A DNA stretch of 44,344 nt from Oceanospirillaceae bacterium (GCA_013215375.1 JABSRB010000021.1:1-44344); one strand, 5' to 3'; shown: positions 25,092 to 35,620, numbered from the stretch's first letter. Numbers and translations: made by a program. The notes: a model not told the origin generated them from the sequence alone.

Positions 25092-25970
25092 TTGACTTCT
25101 ACTAAAACAAAATTAGGGATGCCGTTTTTTTTGGTATCGCCCTCAGTATTACTATTACTGATGTGGATGATCGTCCCATTATCAATGACGATCTATTTTT
25201 CGACTATTCGCTATAACCTTTTATATCCTGATGATAATGGGTTTATTGGTTTAGAAAACTTTGAATTCTTTATCGATGATCCAGGTTTCTTACCAGGGAT
25301 GTTAAACACCGGTTTATTAGTGGGCTTTACCTTGCTAATCACCACAGTGTTAGGGGTATTGATCTCAGTATTAGTGAACCGTCCTTTTTGGGGACGAGGC
25401 ATCGTGAGAATAATGCTTATATCACCTTTCTTTATCATGCCGACCGTCAATGCATTGGTTTGGAAAAACCTTTTATTACACCCAGTGTCTGGTGTGTTTG
25501 CCGCTGTATGGAACTTCTTTGGTGCCCAGCCCATTGATTGGCTAACTGAGTATCCGCTGACTTCGATCATTATGATTGTCTCTTGGCAGTGGTTGCCCTT
25601 TGCGATTCTGATCTTGATGACAGCCATGCAATCGTTGGATCAAGAGCAACAGGAAGCGGCGCGTTTAGATGGTGCCAGCCCCTTCGCTATATTCCGCTAT
25701 CTTACACTGCCGCATTTATCGCGTCCGATCGCGGTGGTAGTGATGATAGAAACTATTTTCCTTCTTTCAATTTTTGCAGAAATATTCACGACAACCGGTG
25801 GTGGTCCAGGTTATGACACTACTAACTTAGCGTACTTGATCTACACCCAAGCACTGTTGCAGTTTGATGTAGGGTTAGCCTCCGCAGGTGGTTTGATTGC
25901 GGTTCTTCTCGCTAATGTAGCGGCATTCTTCCTAGTGAGAATGGTCGGCAAAAATATGACGGATGCATAG
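25092..25970 (+). CDS. mtlF: Polyol ABC transporter permease (first subunit)
   Basis: An inner-membrane channel subunit that pairs with MtlG. Six membrane helices are visible from FFLVSPSVLLLLMWMIVPLSM onwards, and the cytoplasmic EAA loop that docks on the ATPase reads EAARLDGASPFAIFRYLTLP. I prefer the TTG at 25092 (292 residues): GAGGT lies 7 nt upstream and the protein then begins with the short TSTKTKLGMPF lead found in homologues. The ATG at 25059 (303 residues) has no Shine-Dalgarno and is the alternative. The weak start and the 293-bp gap after mtlE suggest lower expression than the binding protein. The next permease starts 9 bp after its stop. Confidence 0.88.
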   Translation: MTSTKTKLGMPFFLVSPSVLLLLMWMIVPLSMTIYFSTIRYNLLYPDDNGFIGLENFEFFIDDPGFLPGMLNTGLLVGFTLLITTVLGVLISVLVNRPFWGRGIVRIMLISPFFIMPTVNALVWKNLLLHPVSGVFAAVWNFFGAQPIDWLTEYPLTSIIMIVSWQWLPFAILILMTAMQSLDQEQQEAARLDGASPFAIFRYLTLPHLSRPIAVVVMIETIFLLSIFAEIFTTTGGGPGYDTTNLAYLIYTQALLQFDVGLASAGGLIAVLLANVAAFFLVRMVGKNMTDA

Positions 25971-25978
25971 GGGGAGTT

Positions 25979-26812
25979 ATGTTTAGTATAAAAAATAAAG
26001 AGTTTTTGATTACCGTAGTCATAGGTGCCTTGTCGTGGTTAGTAGCGCTGTTGATTTTCTTTCCTATTTTCTGGATGTTTTTAACCAGCTTTAAAACAGA
26101 GATAGATGCGTTTGCCACGCCTCCGACTTTGTTTTTTACGCCGACGCTAGAGAACTACACTTTAATTAACGAGCGCAGTGATTACTGGCACTTTGCCTGG
26201 AACTCAGTGGTGACATCCCTGGGTTCTACCTTTATTGGTATGGTGATAGCGATACCTGCGGCGTACTCAATGGCCTTTTTTGAGACCAAGCGCACTAAGA
26301 CCACACTGTTGTGGATGCTCTCTACAAAGATGCTGCCAGCGGTGGGTGTGTTAGTACCTATCTATCTGTTATTTAAAGATTTTGGACTGTTAGATACCAA
26401 AACGGGTTTGATCATTATATTCACTTTAGTGAACTTACCCATCATGGTTTGGATGTCTTATACCTACTTTAAAGAAATTCCCAAAGAGATATTAGAAGCA
26501 GGTCGTATGGATGGCGCTAATGTGCTGCAGGAAATATTTAAAATATTATTACCTATGAGTAAAGGCGGTTTGGCAGCGACGGTATTGCTATCACTGATCT
26601 TTAGCTGGAATGAAGCTTTTTGGTCTCTTAACTTGACCGCTTTTGAAGCAGCTCCTCTGTCGGCGTTAGTGGCCTCTTATTCATCGCCTGAAGGTTTGTT
26701 TTGGGCCAAATTATCGGCCGTTTCTACCTTGGCTTGCGCCCCCATATTGATCTTTGGGTGGTTATGTCAAAAGCAGCTAGTACGCGGTTTGTCTTTCGGT
26801 GCGGTAAAATAA
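25979..26812 (+). CDS. mtlG: Polyol ABC transporter permease (second subunit)
   Basis: The second transmembrane subunit of the importer, of the MalG type. Six hydrophobic helices are visible, with the first in VIGALSWLVALLIFFPIFWMF. The EAA loop reads EILEAGRMDGANVLQEIFKI. Other family phrases are FETKRTKTTLLWMLSTKMLPAVGVLVPIY and the tail GAVK after LVRGLSFG. Length 277 is normal. The ATG at 25979 is preceded by GGGGGAG, a very good ribosome site. It is only 8 bp from the mtlF stop and 13 bp from mtlK, so all three are translated from one message. Confidence 0.9.
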   Translation: MFSIKNKEFLITVVIGALSWLVALLIFFPIFWMFLTSFKTEIDAFATPPTLFFTPTLENYTLINERSDYWHFAWNSVVTSLGSTFIGMVIAIPAAYSMAFFETKRTKTTLLWMLSTKMLPAVGVLVPIYLLFKDFGLLDTKTGLIIIFTLVNLPIMVWMSYTYFKEIPKEILEAGRMDGANVLQEIFKILLPMSKGGLAATVLLSLIFSWNEAFWSLNLTAFEAAPLSALVASYSSPEGLFWAKLSAVSTLACAPILIFGWLCQKQLVRGLSFGAVK

Positions 26813-26825
26813 TAAAGGAATTACT

Positions 26826-27908
26826 ATGTCTGATTTAACGATTAAAAATTTAAGAAAATCCTATGATGCACTGGAAATACTAAAGGGCATTAATCTTGAA
26901 ATTAAAGATAAAGAATTTGTCGTATTTGTTGGTCCTTCAGGGTGCGGAAAGTCTACGCTATTAAGAACGATTGCCGGTCTTGAAAGTGCCACTAGCGGCA
27001 GCATCTACATGGATGATAAAGATATTACCGATGCGGCACCCGCCAAGAGAGATTTGGCGATGGTGTTCCAGTCCTACGCGTTGTATCCGCACATGAGCGT
27101 GCGTGAAAACATGTCCTTTGCACTGAAACTTGCCGGTATTGAAAAGTCTGAAATCAACAGAAAAGTTGAAGAGGCAGCGCAGATTTTAAAGCTTGAACCA
27201 CTGTTGGATCGTAAACCTAAAGCACTTTCTGGTGGTCAGCGTCAGCGTGTGGCTATTGGTCGTGCCATTGTCCGCAAACCTAAGATATTTTTGTTTGATG
27301 AGCCTCTGTCTAACCTAGATGCTGCGCTAAGGGTCAATATGCGTTTGGAGTTGTCGAGATTACATCAAGAGCTACAGGCCACCATGCTGTATGTGACTCA
27401 CGACCAAGTTGAAGCAATGACCTTGGCGGATAAAGTAGTGATTTTAAATGATGGTCGTATTGAGCAAGTCGGATCGCCTCTTGAACTGTATGAAAAGCCA
27501 TGCAACCTTTTTGTAGCGGGCTTTATGGGCATGCCAAAAATGACTTTCTTGGAAGTTACTGTTACCGCTATAGCTGAAGGTAATGTAACGCTTAAATTAC
27601 TGACAGGGGCTGAAATCACCTTATCTAGACCTGGGCTAAATGTGCAAACTGGTAGCCAACTAACACTGGGCATCAGGCCTGAACATACGGTGTTATGTAA
27701 CGCAGGTGCTGGAAACTTACAGGCCAGTATTGAGATTTCTGAAGAGTTAGGTAGTGAGTCTTATGTCTATGTAAAAACCAATGCTAACGAAGCCATCACT
27801 GTGCGTATTGATGGAGAGCAAGCGGTGCCTAAAAGTGGCTCCCTAGTGGGTTTAAACATAGCGCCAGGAAAATGTCATTTGTTTGATAAACAAGGCATCG
27901 CTATATAA
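26826..27908 (+). CDS. mtlK: Polyol ABC transporter ATP-binding protein (MalK/UgpC type)
   Basis: The ATPase that drives polyol uptake from the cytoplasmic face. Walker A GPSGCGKST is at 36-44, the signature LSGGQRQR starts at 134, Walker B IFLFDEP is at 154-160, and the H-loop lies in LYVTHDQVEAMTLAD. Residues about 235-360 form the regulatory TOBE/OB extension of MalK-type ATPases (LTLGIRPEHTVL). Length 360 is normal. AAAGGA lies before the ATG, 13 bp after mtlG. The last 19 nt of a diverged relative of the hairpin repeat may lie just after the stop (see findings). Confidence 0.93.
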   Translation: MSDLTIKNLRKSYDALEILKGINLEIKDKEFVVFVGPSGCGKSTLLRTIAGLESATSGSIYMDDKDITDAAPAKRDLAMVFQSYALYPHMSVRENMSFALKLAGIEKSEINRKVEEAAQILKLEPLLDRKPKALSGGQRQRVAIGRAIVRKPKIFLFDEPLSNLDAALRVNMRLELSRLHQELQATMLYVTHDQVEAMTLADKVVILNDGRIEQVGSPLELYEKPCNLFVAGFMGMPKMTFLEVTVTAIAEGNVTLKLLTGAEITLSRPGLNVQTGSQLTLGIRPEHTVLCNAGAGNLQASIEISEELGSESYVYVKTNANEAITVRIDGEQAVPKSGSLVGLNIAPGKCHLFDKQGIAI

Positions 27909-28063
27909 GACTCGCTAGGTGCCTGTTCTCGGTCAGTCTCCTGGACACATTAAAGCTGCTGTATAGCAGAAAAATCCATAATAAAAAATGTTTCAAGTAT
28001 TAACTTGTTACGGCACCGCTTGCGCAAAATACCGGCAAGTGGTGAGCTTTTTAAGGTTGTAAA

Positions 28064-29554
28064 ATGAAACTAAATACTAAAAACATCACTAAGGTAGCCT
28101 ATTTTTCAGCTACCTCGGCTAAAGTTGAACTGCCACTTTATGACCGTGCTGGGATTAACCAAGGTATTGTTCACATCGGCGTTGGTGGTTTTCATCGGGC
28201 GCATTTAGCGCTTTATATGGAAAAATTATTTAATGCCGGTAAAGCTCAACAATGGGGTATTTGTGGAGTGGGCTTGCGCGCTGATGATCAAAAAATTGCA
28301 GAGGCACTTAAGCAACAAGACTATCTATATACCCTTTATGAATTAAAGGAAGCAGAAGACAAAGCGCAAGTCATAGGTTCCATTGTTGATTTTATTCTCG
28401 CAGTGAAAGAGCCCCAAAGGCTTATAGAGAAGCTTGTTGATGCCGATACTCGTATCGTCTCTTTAACGATCACTGAAGGCGGATATTGCATTGATGATAA
28501 TACCGGGTTATTCAACCCATTATTACCGCAAGTGATTGCGGATATTAATGATCCAGATAACCCTAAAACAGCGTTTGGTTACTTGGCACTAGCTTTAAAA
28601 CTAAGACGTGATGCCGGGACAAAACCTTTTACGGTAATGTCGTGCGACAACTTACCTAACAATGGTAAGGTGACTCGCCAAGTAATGTTGAGTTTTACTC
28701 AGCTAATAGACCCTGAACTCAGTGATTGGATCGCAACCAATGTGAGTTTTCCCTCTGCTATGGTGGATAGAATAACCCCCGCTACTAGTGATGCGCATCG
28801 TAAACAGCTGTTAGATGTGACAGGGATAGATGATATTTGGCCGGTAGTCTGTGAGCCTTTCACCCAGTGGGTGATTGAAGATGATTTTTGTAATGGTAGA
28901 CCACCCTGGGAAGAGGTTGGAGTTCAATTTACTGATAATGTAGCGGCTTTTGAAGAGATGAAAATAGGTTTGCTTAATGGCAGTCATTTATCGATGGCAC
29001 TATTAGGTGTTTTGTACGGTTTAGACTTTGCACACCAAACGATGCAGTATAGTGCGCTGCAGGCTTTTGTTAGGGATTACATGGATCGTGATGTCACGCC
29101 TAAATTAACGGTGATTGCCAATGTTGATTTCAGCGAATATAAAGATACTTTGATTTCGCGTTTTTCCAATCCTATTATTTGTGATCAACTACAGCGAATA
29201 GGCTCTGATGCCTCGTCAAAATTTCCGAAATTTATCTTGCCAACACTACAGTGGTTATTGGAAAACAATCAGCCAATTGATCGTGTCGCTATGATAATAG
29301 CCGCTTGGATGCTTTATTTAAAAGGCACTGATGAACAGGACAGAAGTTACTCTATACCCGATCCAAAAGCGGATGTATTACTGGCAGCGCTGGCTAAGCC
29401 TGGTCATAAAGTTACTAATTTCTTAGCGCTACAGGAAGTATTTGGCAATCAACTTAGCAATAATAGCAACGTTGTTGAAGCGGTAGAAAAGCAACTTGAA
29501 AACCTTAAGACACAAGGGGTTAATGGGACGCTGGCTTTAATGGGTTACCGCTAA
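28064..29554 (+). CDS. mtlD: Polyol (mannitol 2-) dehydrogenase, long-chain type
   Basis: An NAD-dependent cytoplasmic enzyme that oxidises D-mannitol to D-fructose, and often D-arabitol to D-xylulose and D-glucitol to fructose. The dinucleotide site is in IVHIGVGGFHRAHLALYM (about 35-52). SLTITEGGYCID at 133-144 and MSCDNLPNNGK at 192-202 are family signatures. The catalytic region KIGLLNGSHL gives K300, N305 and H308, each five residues after K295, N300 and H303 of P. fluorescens M2DH as I recall them. Length 496 matches. It sits 155 bp after mtlK and before mtlY. Both fructose- and xylulose-phosphorylating kinases are present, which supports dual mannitol and arabitol use. Confidence 0.93.
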   Translation: MKLNTKNITKVAYFSATSAKVELPLYDRAGINQGIVHIGVGGFHRAHLALYMEKLFNAGKAQQWGICGVGLRADDQKIAEALKQQDYLYTLYELKEAEDKAQVIGSIVDFILAVKEPQRLIEKLVDADTRIVSLTITEGGYCIDDNTGLFNPLLPQVIADINDPDNPKTAFGYLALALKLRRDAGTKPFTVMSCDNLPNNGKVTRQVMLSFTQLIDPELSDWIATNVSFPSAMVDRITPATSDAHRKQLLDVTGIDDIWPVVCEPFTQWVIEDDFCNGRPPWEEVGVQFTDNVAAFEEMKIGLLNGSHLSMALLGVLYGLDFAHQTMQYSALQAFVRDYMDRDVTPKLTVIANVDFSEYKDTLISRFSNPIICDQLQRIGSDASSKFPKFILPTLQWLLENNQPIDRVAMIIAAWMLYLKGTDEQDRSYSIPDPKADVLLAALAKPGHKVTNFLALQEVFGNQLSNNSNVVEAVEKQLENLKTQGVNGTLALMGYR

Positions 29555-29592
29555 ATTATTACTAACCTATTAAAAATTGCTCCACTCGAAAA

Positions 29593-29606
29593 CGCCCTTA
29601 TGGGCG
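29593..29606 (+). repeat. Small hairpin between mtlD and mtlY
   Basis: cgccc (29593-29597) and gggcg (29602-29606) close a ttat loop, 39 bp after the mtlD stop. Without a T run it is at most a weak terminator and may reduce read-through into mtlY. Confidence 0.4.
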
Positions 29607-29770
29607 CTATTTACAGGATGTAGGGTATAGCGTAAATGGCAGGGCAGAATGTTTCTAACGAGTGATTACTAGAAAAATAAAGCCCAAAAACTTGTCGATG
29701 ACAAAATAGATAACGAGCATGTTTTAGTAATTTAACAAATTGTGTTCACAGCAAAAATGAGAAATTTCAG

Positions 29771-31255
29771 ATGTTTGTAGGTATAGATTGTGGTACTCAA
29801 AGTACCAAAGTAATCATCTTTGAAGTGGCAACAGGTCAAGTTATCTCCAGGGGCCAAGCTAGCCACGATTTAATCACCGCTGAGGATGGCACTCGCGAGC
29901 AGCACCCTTCATGGTGGATTGATGCCTTGTCAAAAGCGCTGTCGATTGCCTTAGACAATGAAGCAGTGGATGCCAGTGTCATTAAAGGCATTGGCGTTTC
30001 GGGGCAGCAGCACGGTTTAGTAGTGCTAGACAAAAAAGATCAAGTGATTAGGCCTGCAAAGCTGTGGTGTGATACATCAACTCATAGAGAAAATGCTCAA
30101 TTGATAGAGCAGGTAGGTGGTAATCACGCCATGTACCAACAAATAGGCACGCAGTTAAAAACAGGCTACACCGCTTCAAAATTATTATGGCTTAAAGAAC
30201 AAGAAAGTGAAAACTTTGCCAAAATCGAAAGTATTTTGCTTCCTCACGACTATATCAATTTTTGGTTAACGGGGGAGAAGACCACAGAGGCAGGGGATGC
30301 ATCAGGCACTGGGTACTTTGATATCAGAAATAAGCGTTGGTCACAGACTGTACTTGGCGCTATCGACGATTCCACGTCCCTTATCGATAAGTTGCCGCGA
30401 ATTATAGATGCGCATCAAGGTGCGGGAGTATTGTGCGCTAAAAGCGCCGCTGTACTCGGTTTGAAAGCAGGCATTATAGTGGCTAGTGGTGGTGGCGATA
30501 ATATGATGGGTGCTATAGGCACTGGCAATGTAGAGCAGGGGGTGATCACTATAAGCTTAGGCACATCAGGGACTGTCGCAGCGACAAGTGAAACGTTTTT
30601 AGGCGATGAGAGCGGACAAATTGCCAGCTTCTGCAATAGTACTAATCATTGGCTACCGTTAATCTGCACCATGAATCTAACCAATGTGACTGGTAGCGTG
30701 CAACAACTTACCAATGTAACTAACAGCAACTTTGACACCATGCTTGCCAAATCTACTTTAGGCGCAGCTGGCTTAATGATGTTGCCGTTTTTTAATGGTG
30801 AACGAACACCTGATTTGCCACAGGCGAAGGGCAGTTTACAAGGTATTTCAGGACAGAATCTAACGACCGAAAACTTGTGTCGTGCCGCCGTTGAAGGGGT
30901 GAGTTTTGGATTGAAATACGGCTATCAATTGTTACAGCAAAAAGGGCTTGCAGCTCAGCAAATTAGATTAATTGGCGGTGGCTCCAATAGTCTGCAATGG
31001 CGACAAATAATAGCCGACATGCTCAATGTTCCAGTGGTCGTTCCCAAGGAGAGTGAAGCTGCCGCACTAGGTGCTGCTCTACAAGCGCAATGGAGCTATC
31101 AAATCGCCAATAATAACAGCACTTCTCTGGCGGATATTTGTGATAATGGTGTCAAATTTTTACTGGGTTCTAAGCTTGAACCTAAGTTGTCAAATGCAAC
31201 GTTATATGATGAGTTGTTTATGGAATATCAGGCACAAAAATTCAAATTATATTAA
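29771..31255 (+). CDS. mtlY: Xylulokinase of the polyol locus
   Basis: It phosphorylates D-xylulose, formed from D-arabitol by MtlD, to xylulose 5-phosphate for the pentose phosphate pathway. A FGGY-family kinase: the phosphate-1 motif GIDCGTQSTKV starts at residue 4, GVSGQQHGLVV follows at about 74-84, and ASGGGDNMMGAIGTG with the ATP-binding LGTSGT lies near 238-262. The C-terminal IGGGSNSLQWRQIIADMLNVPV and ESEAAALGAAL blocks are xylulokinase-like. Length 494 is typical (XylB). It starts 216 bp after mtlD, with no Shine-Dalgarno better than a short GAG stretch. It is the last gene of the locus. Confidence 0.9.
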   Translation: MFVGIDCGTQSTKVIIFEVATGQVISRGQASHDLITAEDGTREQHPSWWIDALSKALSIALDNEAVDASVIKGIGVSGQQHGLVVLDKKDQVIRPAKLWCDTSTHRENAQLIEQVGGNHAMYQQIGTQLKTGYTASKLLWLKEQESENFAKIESILLPHDYINFWLTGEKTTEAGDASGTGYFDIRNKRWSQTVLGAIDDSTSLIDKLPRIIDAHQGAGVLCAKSAAVLGLKAGIIVASGGGDNMMGAIGTGNVEQGVITISLGTSGTVAATSETFLGDESGQIASFCNSTNHWLPLICTMNLTNVTGSVQQLTNVTNSNFDTMLAKSTLGAAGLMMLPFFNGERTPDLPQAKGSLQGISGQNLTTENLCRAAVEGVSFGLKYGYQLLQQKGLAAQQIRLIGGGSNSLQWRQIIADMLNVPVVVPKESEAAALGAALQAQWSYQIANNNSTSLADICDNGVKFLLGSKLEPKLSNATLYDELFMEYQAQKFKLY

Positions 31256-31315
31256 GATTTTTAGTTCTCATCTGGTGATTCAATACCGTTAACACTCAAA
31301 ATTACCTAGCTTTTA

Positions 31316-31343
31316 TAGACTTTTAAAAGATAAAGGTTATAGT
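31316..31343 (+). promoter_or_regulatory. Probable sigma-70 promoter of thiC
   Basis: TAGACT (31316-31321) and TATAGT (31338-31343) are 16 bp apart. Transcription would start near 31350, just before the first nucleotides of the riboswitch P1 stem, a good positional fit. Confidence 0.5.
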
Positions 31344-31353
31344 CCTTTTATGT

Positions 31354-31450
31354 CTTGTCGGGGTTCTTTTGCTAAATAGATTTAGCAGAGGACGAGAGGT
31401 GAAAACCAACCCGCGAACCTGATCCGGTTAATACCGGCGTAGGAAACAAG
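31354..31450 (+). ncRNA. TPP riboswitch (THI element) controlling thiC
   Basis: An mRNA aptamer that binds thiamine pyrophosphate and represses thiC. P1 pairs cttgt (31354-31358) with acaag (31446-31450). The ggggtt/aaccc P2 and an 11-bp P3 (cttttgctaaa with tttagcagagg) follow. The conserved GAGA core lies in gacgagagg, and the pyrophosphate-arm signature gaacctgatccggttaat plus accggcgtagga is intact, with P4/P5 pairing ccggt/accgg. J3-2 carries ACGAGA where CTGAGA is usual. It lies about 180 nt upstream of the thiC ATG, leaving a long downstream expression platform. Confidence 0.95.
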
Positions 31451-31471
31451 CGAAATACAGACGAAGTAAAT

Positions 31472-31522
31472 AACGAGTGTTATAAAGCGTGCATTTTTGC
31501 ACATTTATAATTTGTGCTCGTT
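31472..31522 (+). promoter_or_regulatory. Large hairpin in the thiC leader downstream of the aptamer
   Basis: Three consecutive helices: aacgag (31472-31477) with ctcgtt (31517-31522), ttataaa (31480-31486) with tttataa (31504-31510), and gtgca (31489-31493) with tgcac (31498-31502). No T run follows, so it is not a standard terminator. A second hairpin, gacacc (31524-31529) with ggtgtc (31539-31544), adjoins it. Confidence 0.65.
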
Positions 31523-31617
31523 CGACACCCTCATAGAAGGTGTCCCTTGCTTCGCGCGTGCCTCTCGACTCGACAAGATAGCTATAAGTTCAGACCACTG
31601 AATATTTTGTCGATTAA

Positions 31618-33525
<1,908 letters not shown>

Positions 33526-33547
33526 GTTTCAGTATGCTTGGTAATGA

Positions 33548-33571
33548 TACGCAGCTTAATTAAGCTGCGTA
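33548..33571 (+). terminator. 24-bp perfect palindrome after thiC
   Basis: From 33548 to 33571 the sequence is fully self-complementary around aatt (arms tacgcagctt and aagctgcgta). It lies 23 bp after the thiC stop. As RNA it makes a long hairpin; the following ctttcta tract is only partly T-rich, so termination is likely but not certain. Confidence 0.6.
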
Positions 33572-33572
33572 C

Positions 33573-33636
33573 TTTCTAACTTTCTAACTTTCTAACTTTC
33601 TAACTTTCTAACTTTCTAACTTTCTAACTTTCTAAC
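33573..33636 (+). repeat. Tandem octamer repeat, 8 perfect copies
   Basis: The octamer tttctaac is repeated eight times without a mismatch, at 33573, 33581, 33589, 33597, 33605, 33613, 33621 and 33629. It lies directly after the thiC palindrome and 114 bp before the metY start. The repeat unit is not a multiple of three and is not in a gene. Perfect identity suggests slippage or recent expansion. Confidence 0.95.
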
Positions 33637-33749
33637 TTTTCTGCTACTCTCCAGTAACCTCTTAAGCGCTGTGTTTACTTTGGTGATTCAACTGCCGAAA
33701 TTGGGATGATATAGCGCCTGCTTAAACCCTCTATTTAAAGGAGTAAATA

Positions 33750-35027
33750 ATGAAACTTGAATCACTGGCACTGCATCACGGTTACGAGTCGGAGGCGACC
33801 ACTAAAGCTGCGGCTGTCCCCCTCTATCAAACGTCTTCCTACACTTTTGATAATACCCAGCACGGTGCAGATTTATTTGACTTAAAAGTAGCAGGCAACA
33901 TCTATACCCGTATTATGAACCCTACTACGGATGTATTAGAGCAGCGTGTAGCGGCGATGGAAGGAGGTATTGCCGGTTTAGCGGTTGCCTCTGGAATGGC
34001 CGCGATTACTTATGCTATTCAATGTTTATGTGAGGTAGGCGATAATATTGTCAGTACTAGTCAATTGTATGGTGGTACTTATAATCTGTTTGCCCATACT
34101 TTCCCCAAGCAGGGCATTGAAGCGCGTTTAATCTCTGCTGATGATCTGGATGCGTTTGATCGCGCCATTGATGGCAATACTAAAGCAGTGTTTTGCGAGT
34201 CTATTGGCAACCCGATGGGCAATGTGGTTGATATTGAAAAACTGGCCATTATTGCACACAAACACGGTGTGCCGCTGATCGTCGATAACACTGTTGCTAC
34301 GCCTTTTTTGTGTAGACCCTTTGAGCTAGGCGCCGACATCGTTATTCATTCACTGACCAAATATATTGGCGGTCACGGTACTTCTATCGGTGGCATTATT
34401 ATCGACTCAGGGAAATTTGATTGGGAAGCTAATAAAGAGCGCTTCGCGGTGATGAATACTCCCGATGCCTCCTATCATGGTGTTGTTTATACCGAGGCCT
34501 TTGGCCCAGCCGCTTTTATTGGTCGTTGTAGGGTGGTACCGCTGCGCAACACTGGCGCTGCTATCGCACCTTTTAATGCTTGGCTAATTTTACAGGGGCT
34601 CGAAACATTAGGTTTACGGATGGAGCGCCACTGTGAAAATGCCACTAAGCTAGCCAGCTTTTTAGAGCAGCACCCCAAAGTAAATTGGGTCAATTATGCG
34701 GCTTTAAAGAACAGCCCTTATCGTGGTTTGTGTGAAAAAATATGTGGCGGTAAAGCCTCTGGTATTTTAAGTTTTGGTGTTATTGGCGGGCTTGCCGCAG
34801 GGACGCAGTTTATTGATGCCCTGCAAATGGTGTTGCGTTTAGTAAATATAGGCGATGCTAAATCTTTAGCTTGTCATCCGGCGACGACTACCCATCGGCA
34901 ATTAAATGCTAAAGAACTGATGATGGCTGGCGTGAGTGAAGATTTGGTACGTATCTCAGTGGGGATTGAAAATATAGAAGATATCATTGCTGATATCTCG
35001 CAAGCTCTTGATAGTGTCGAGAGTTAA
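33750..35027 (+). CDS. metY: O-acetylhomoserine sulfhydrylase
   Basis: A PLP enzyme that joins O-acetylhomoserine and sulfide to make homocysteine for methionine synthesis. The Cys/Met-metabolism fold is clear: YQTSSYTFDNTQHGADLFDL at the start, the YTRIMNPT cofactor loop at 52-59, ASGMAAI, VDNTVATPFLCRP, and the PLP lysine K204 in HSLTKYIGGHG. A length of 425 and the FDLKVAGNIYTRI phrase fit MetY better than MetB, MetC or methionine gamma-lyase, which are about 390 residues. AAAGGAG precedes the ATG. The AlkB-family gene starts 2 bp after its stop. Confidence 0.9.
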   Translation: MKLESLALHHGYESEATTKAAAVPLYQTSSYTFDNTQHGADLFDLKVAGNIYTRIMNPTTDVLEQRVAAMEGGIAGLAVASGMAAITYAIQCLCEVGDNIVSTSQLYGGTYNLFAHTFPKQGIEARLISADDLDAFDRAIDGNTKAVFCESIGNPMGNVVDIEKLAIIAHKHGVPLIVDNTVATPFLCRPFELGADIVIHSLTKYIGGHGTSIGGIIIDSGKFDWEANKERFAVMNTPDASYHGVVYTEAFGPAAFIGRCRVVPLRNTGAAIAPFNAWLILQGLETLGLRMERHCENATKLASFLEQHPKVNWVNYAALKNSPYRGLCEKICGGKASGILSFGVIGGLAAGTQFIDALQMVLRLVNIGDAKSLACHPATTTHRQLNAKELMMAGVSEDLVRISVGIENIEDIIADISQALDSVES

Positions 35028-35029
35028 AA

Positions 35030-35620
35030 ATGAGCTTAGAGGCAATGCCAATAGTTGATGCGAAGTTGGATTATGACGCGCATTTTCTCACCATTACTCA
35101 AGCGGATTTATTGCTTGAACAGCTATTGGCAGAGCTTCCCTGGCGGCACGATGAGATCACGGTTTATGGCAAGTCTCATCTGATGCCGCGTTTACACTGC
35201 TATCAATCAGCGCAAAATTTGCATTATCAATATTCAAATTTAACGCTTCAGAGCGAACCCTTTCACCCTAAAGTACTGCAGTTAAAACGTTATATTGAAG
35301 CGGTCAGCGGTTTTAAATTTAACGCTGTATTAATCAATTTGTACCGTGATGGAGCCGATAAAATGGGCTGGCACAGTGATGATGAAGCAGCGCTGGGTAC
35401 ACAGCCTTGTATTGCTTCGATCAGCTTAGGCGCAATGCGCAGCTTTAAATTACGTCACCGACAAAAACTGGCCAGTGATATCAGCTTAGAGTTAACCCAC
35501 GGTTCGTTATTATTGATGCACGGCGAGATGCAAGGGCATTGGCAGCACAGTTTACCGGTGCGTAAAAAAGTATCGCAAGCGCGAATTAACCTTACCTTTC
35601 GGCATATCATCAATGGGTAA
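35030..35620 (+). CDS. AlkB-family DNA/RNA dealkylase (ALKBH2/3-like)
   Basis: An Fe(II)/2-oxoglutarate dioxygenase that removes methyl groups from N1-methyladenine or N3-methylcytosine. The iron ligands are visible: WHSDDE with H115 and D117, and H173 in HWQHSLP. The 2-oxoglutarate-binding motif RxNxTxR is R185, N187, T189 and R191 in ARINLTFR. PRLHCYQSAQNLHYQYSN and YRDGADKMGWHSDDE resemble the ALKBH2/3 and YP-type bacterial group rather than E. coli AlkB. Length 196 is compact but complete. It begins 2 bp after metY and is probably translated from the same message, an unexpected pairing. Confidence 0.9.
   Translation: MSLEAMPIVDAKLDYDAHFLTITQADLLLEQLLAELPWRHDEITVYGKSHLMPRLHCYQSAQNLHYQYSNLTLQSEPFHPKVLQLKRYIEAVSGFKFNAVLINLYRDGADKMGWHSDDEAALGTQPCIASISLGAMRSFKLRHRQKLASDISLELTHGSLLLMHGEMQGHWQHSLPVRKKVSQARINLTFRHIING

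Noticed and set aside
27909-27946. Third full copy of the hairpin repeat after mtlK
   Set aside because: Only the right half matches well; the left half is unrelated, so it is mentioned as a diverged piece and not annotated as a copy.
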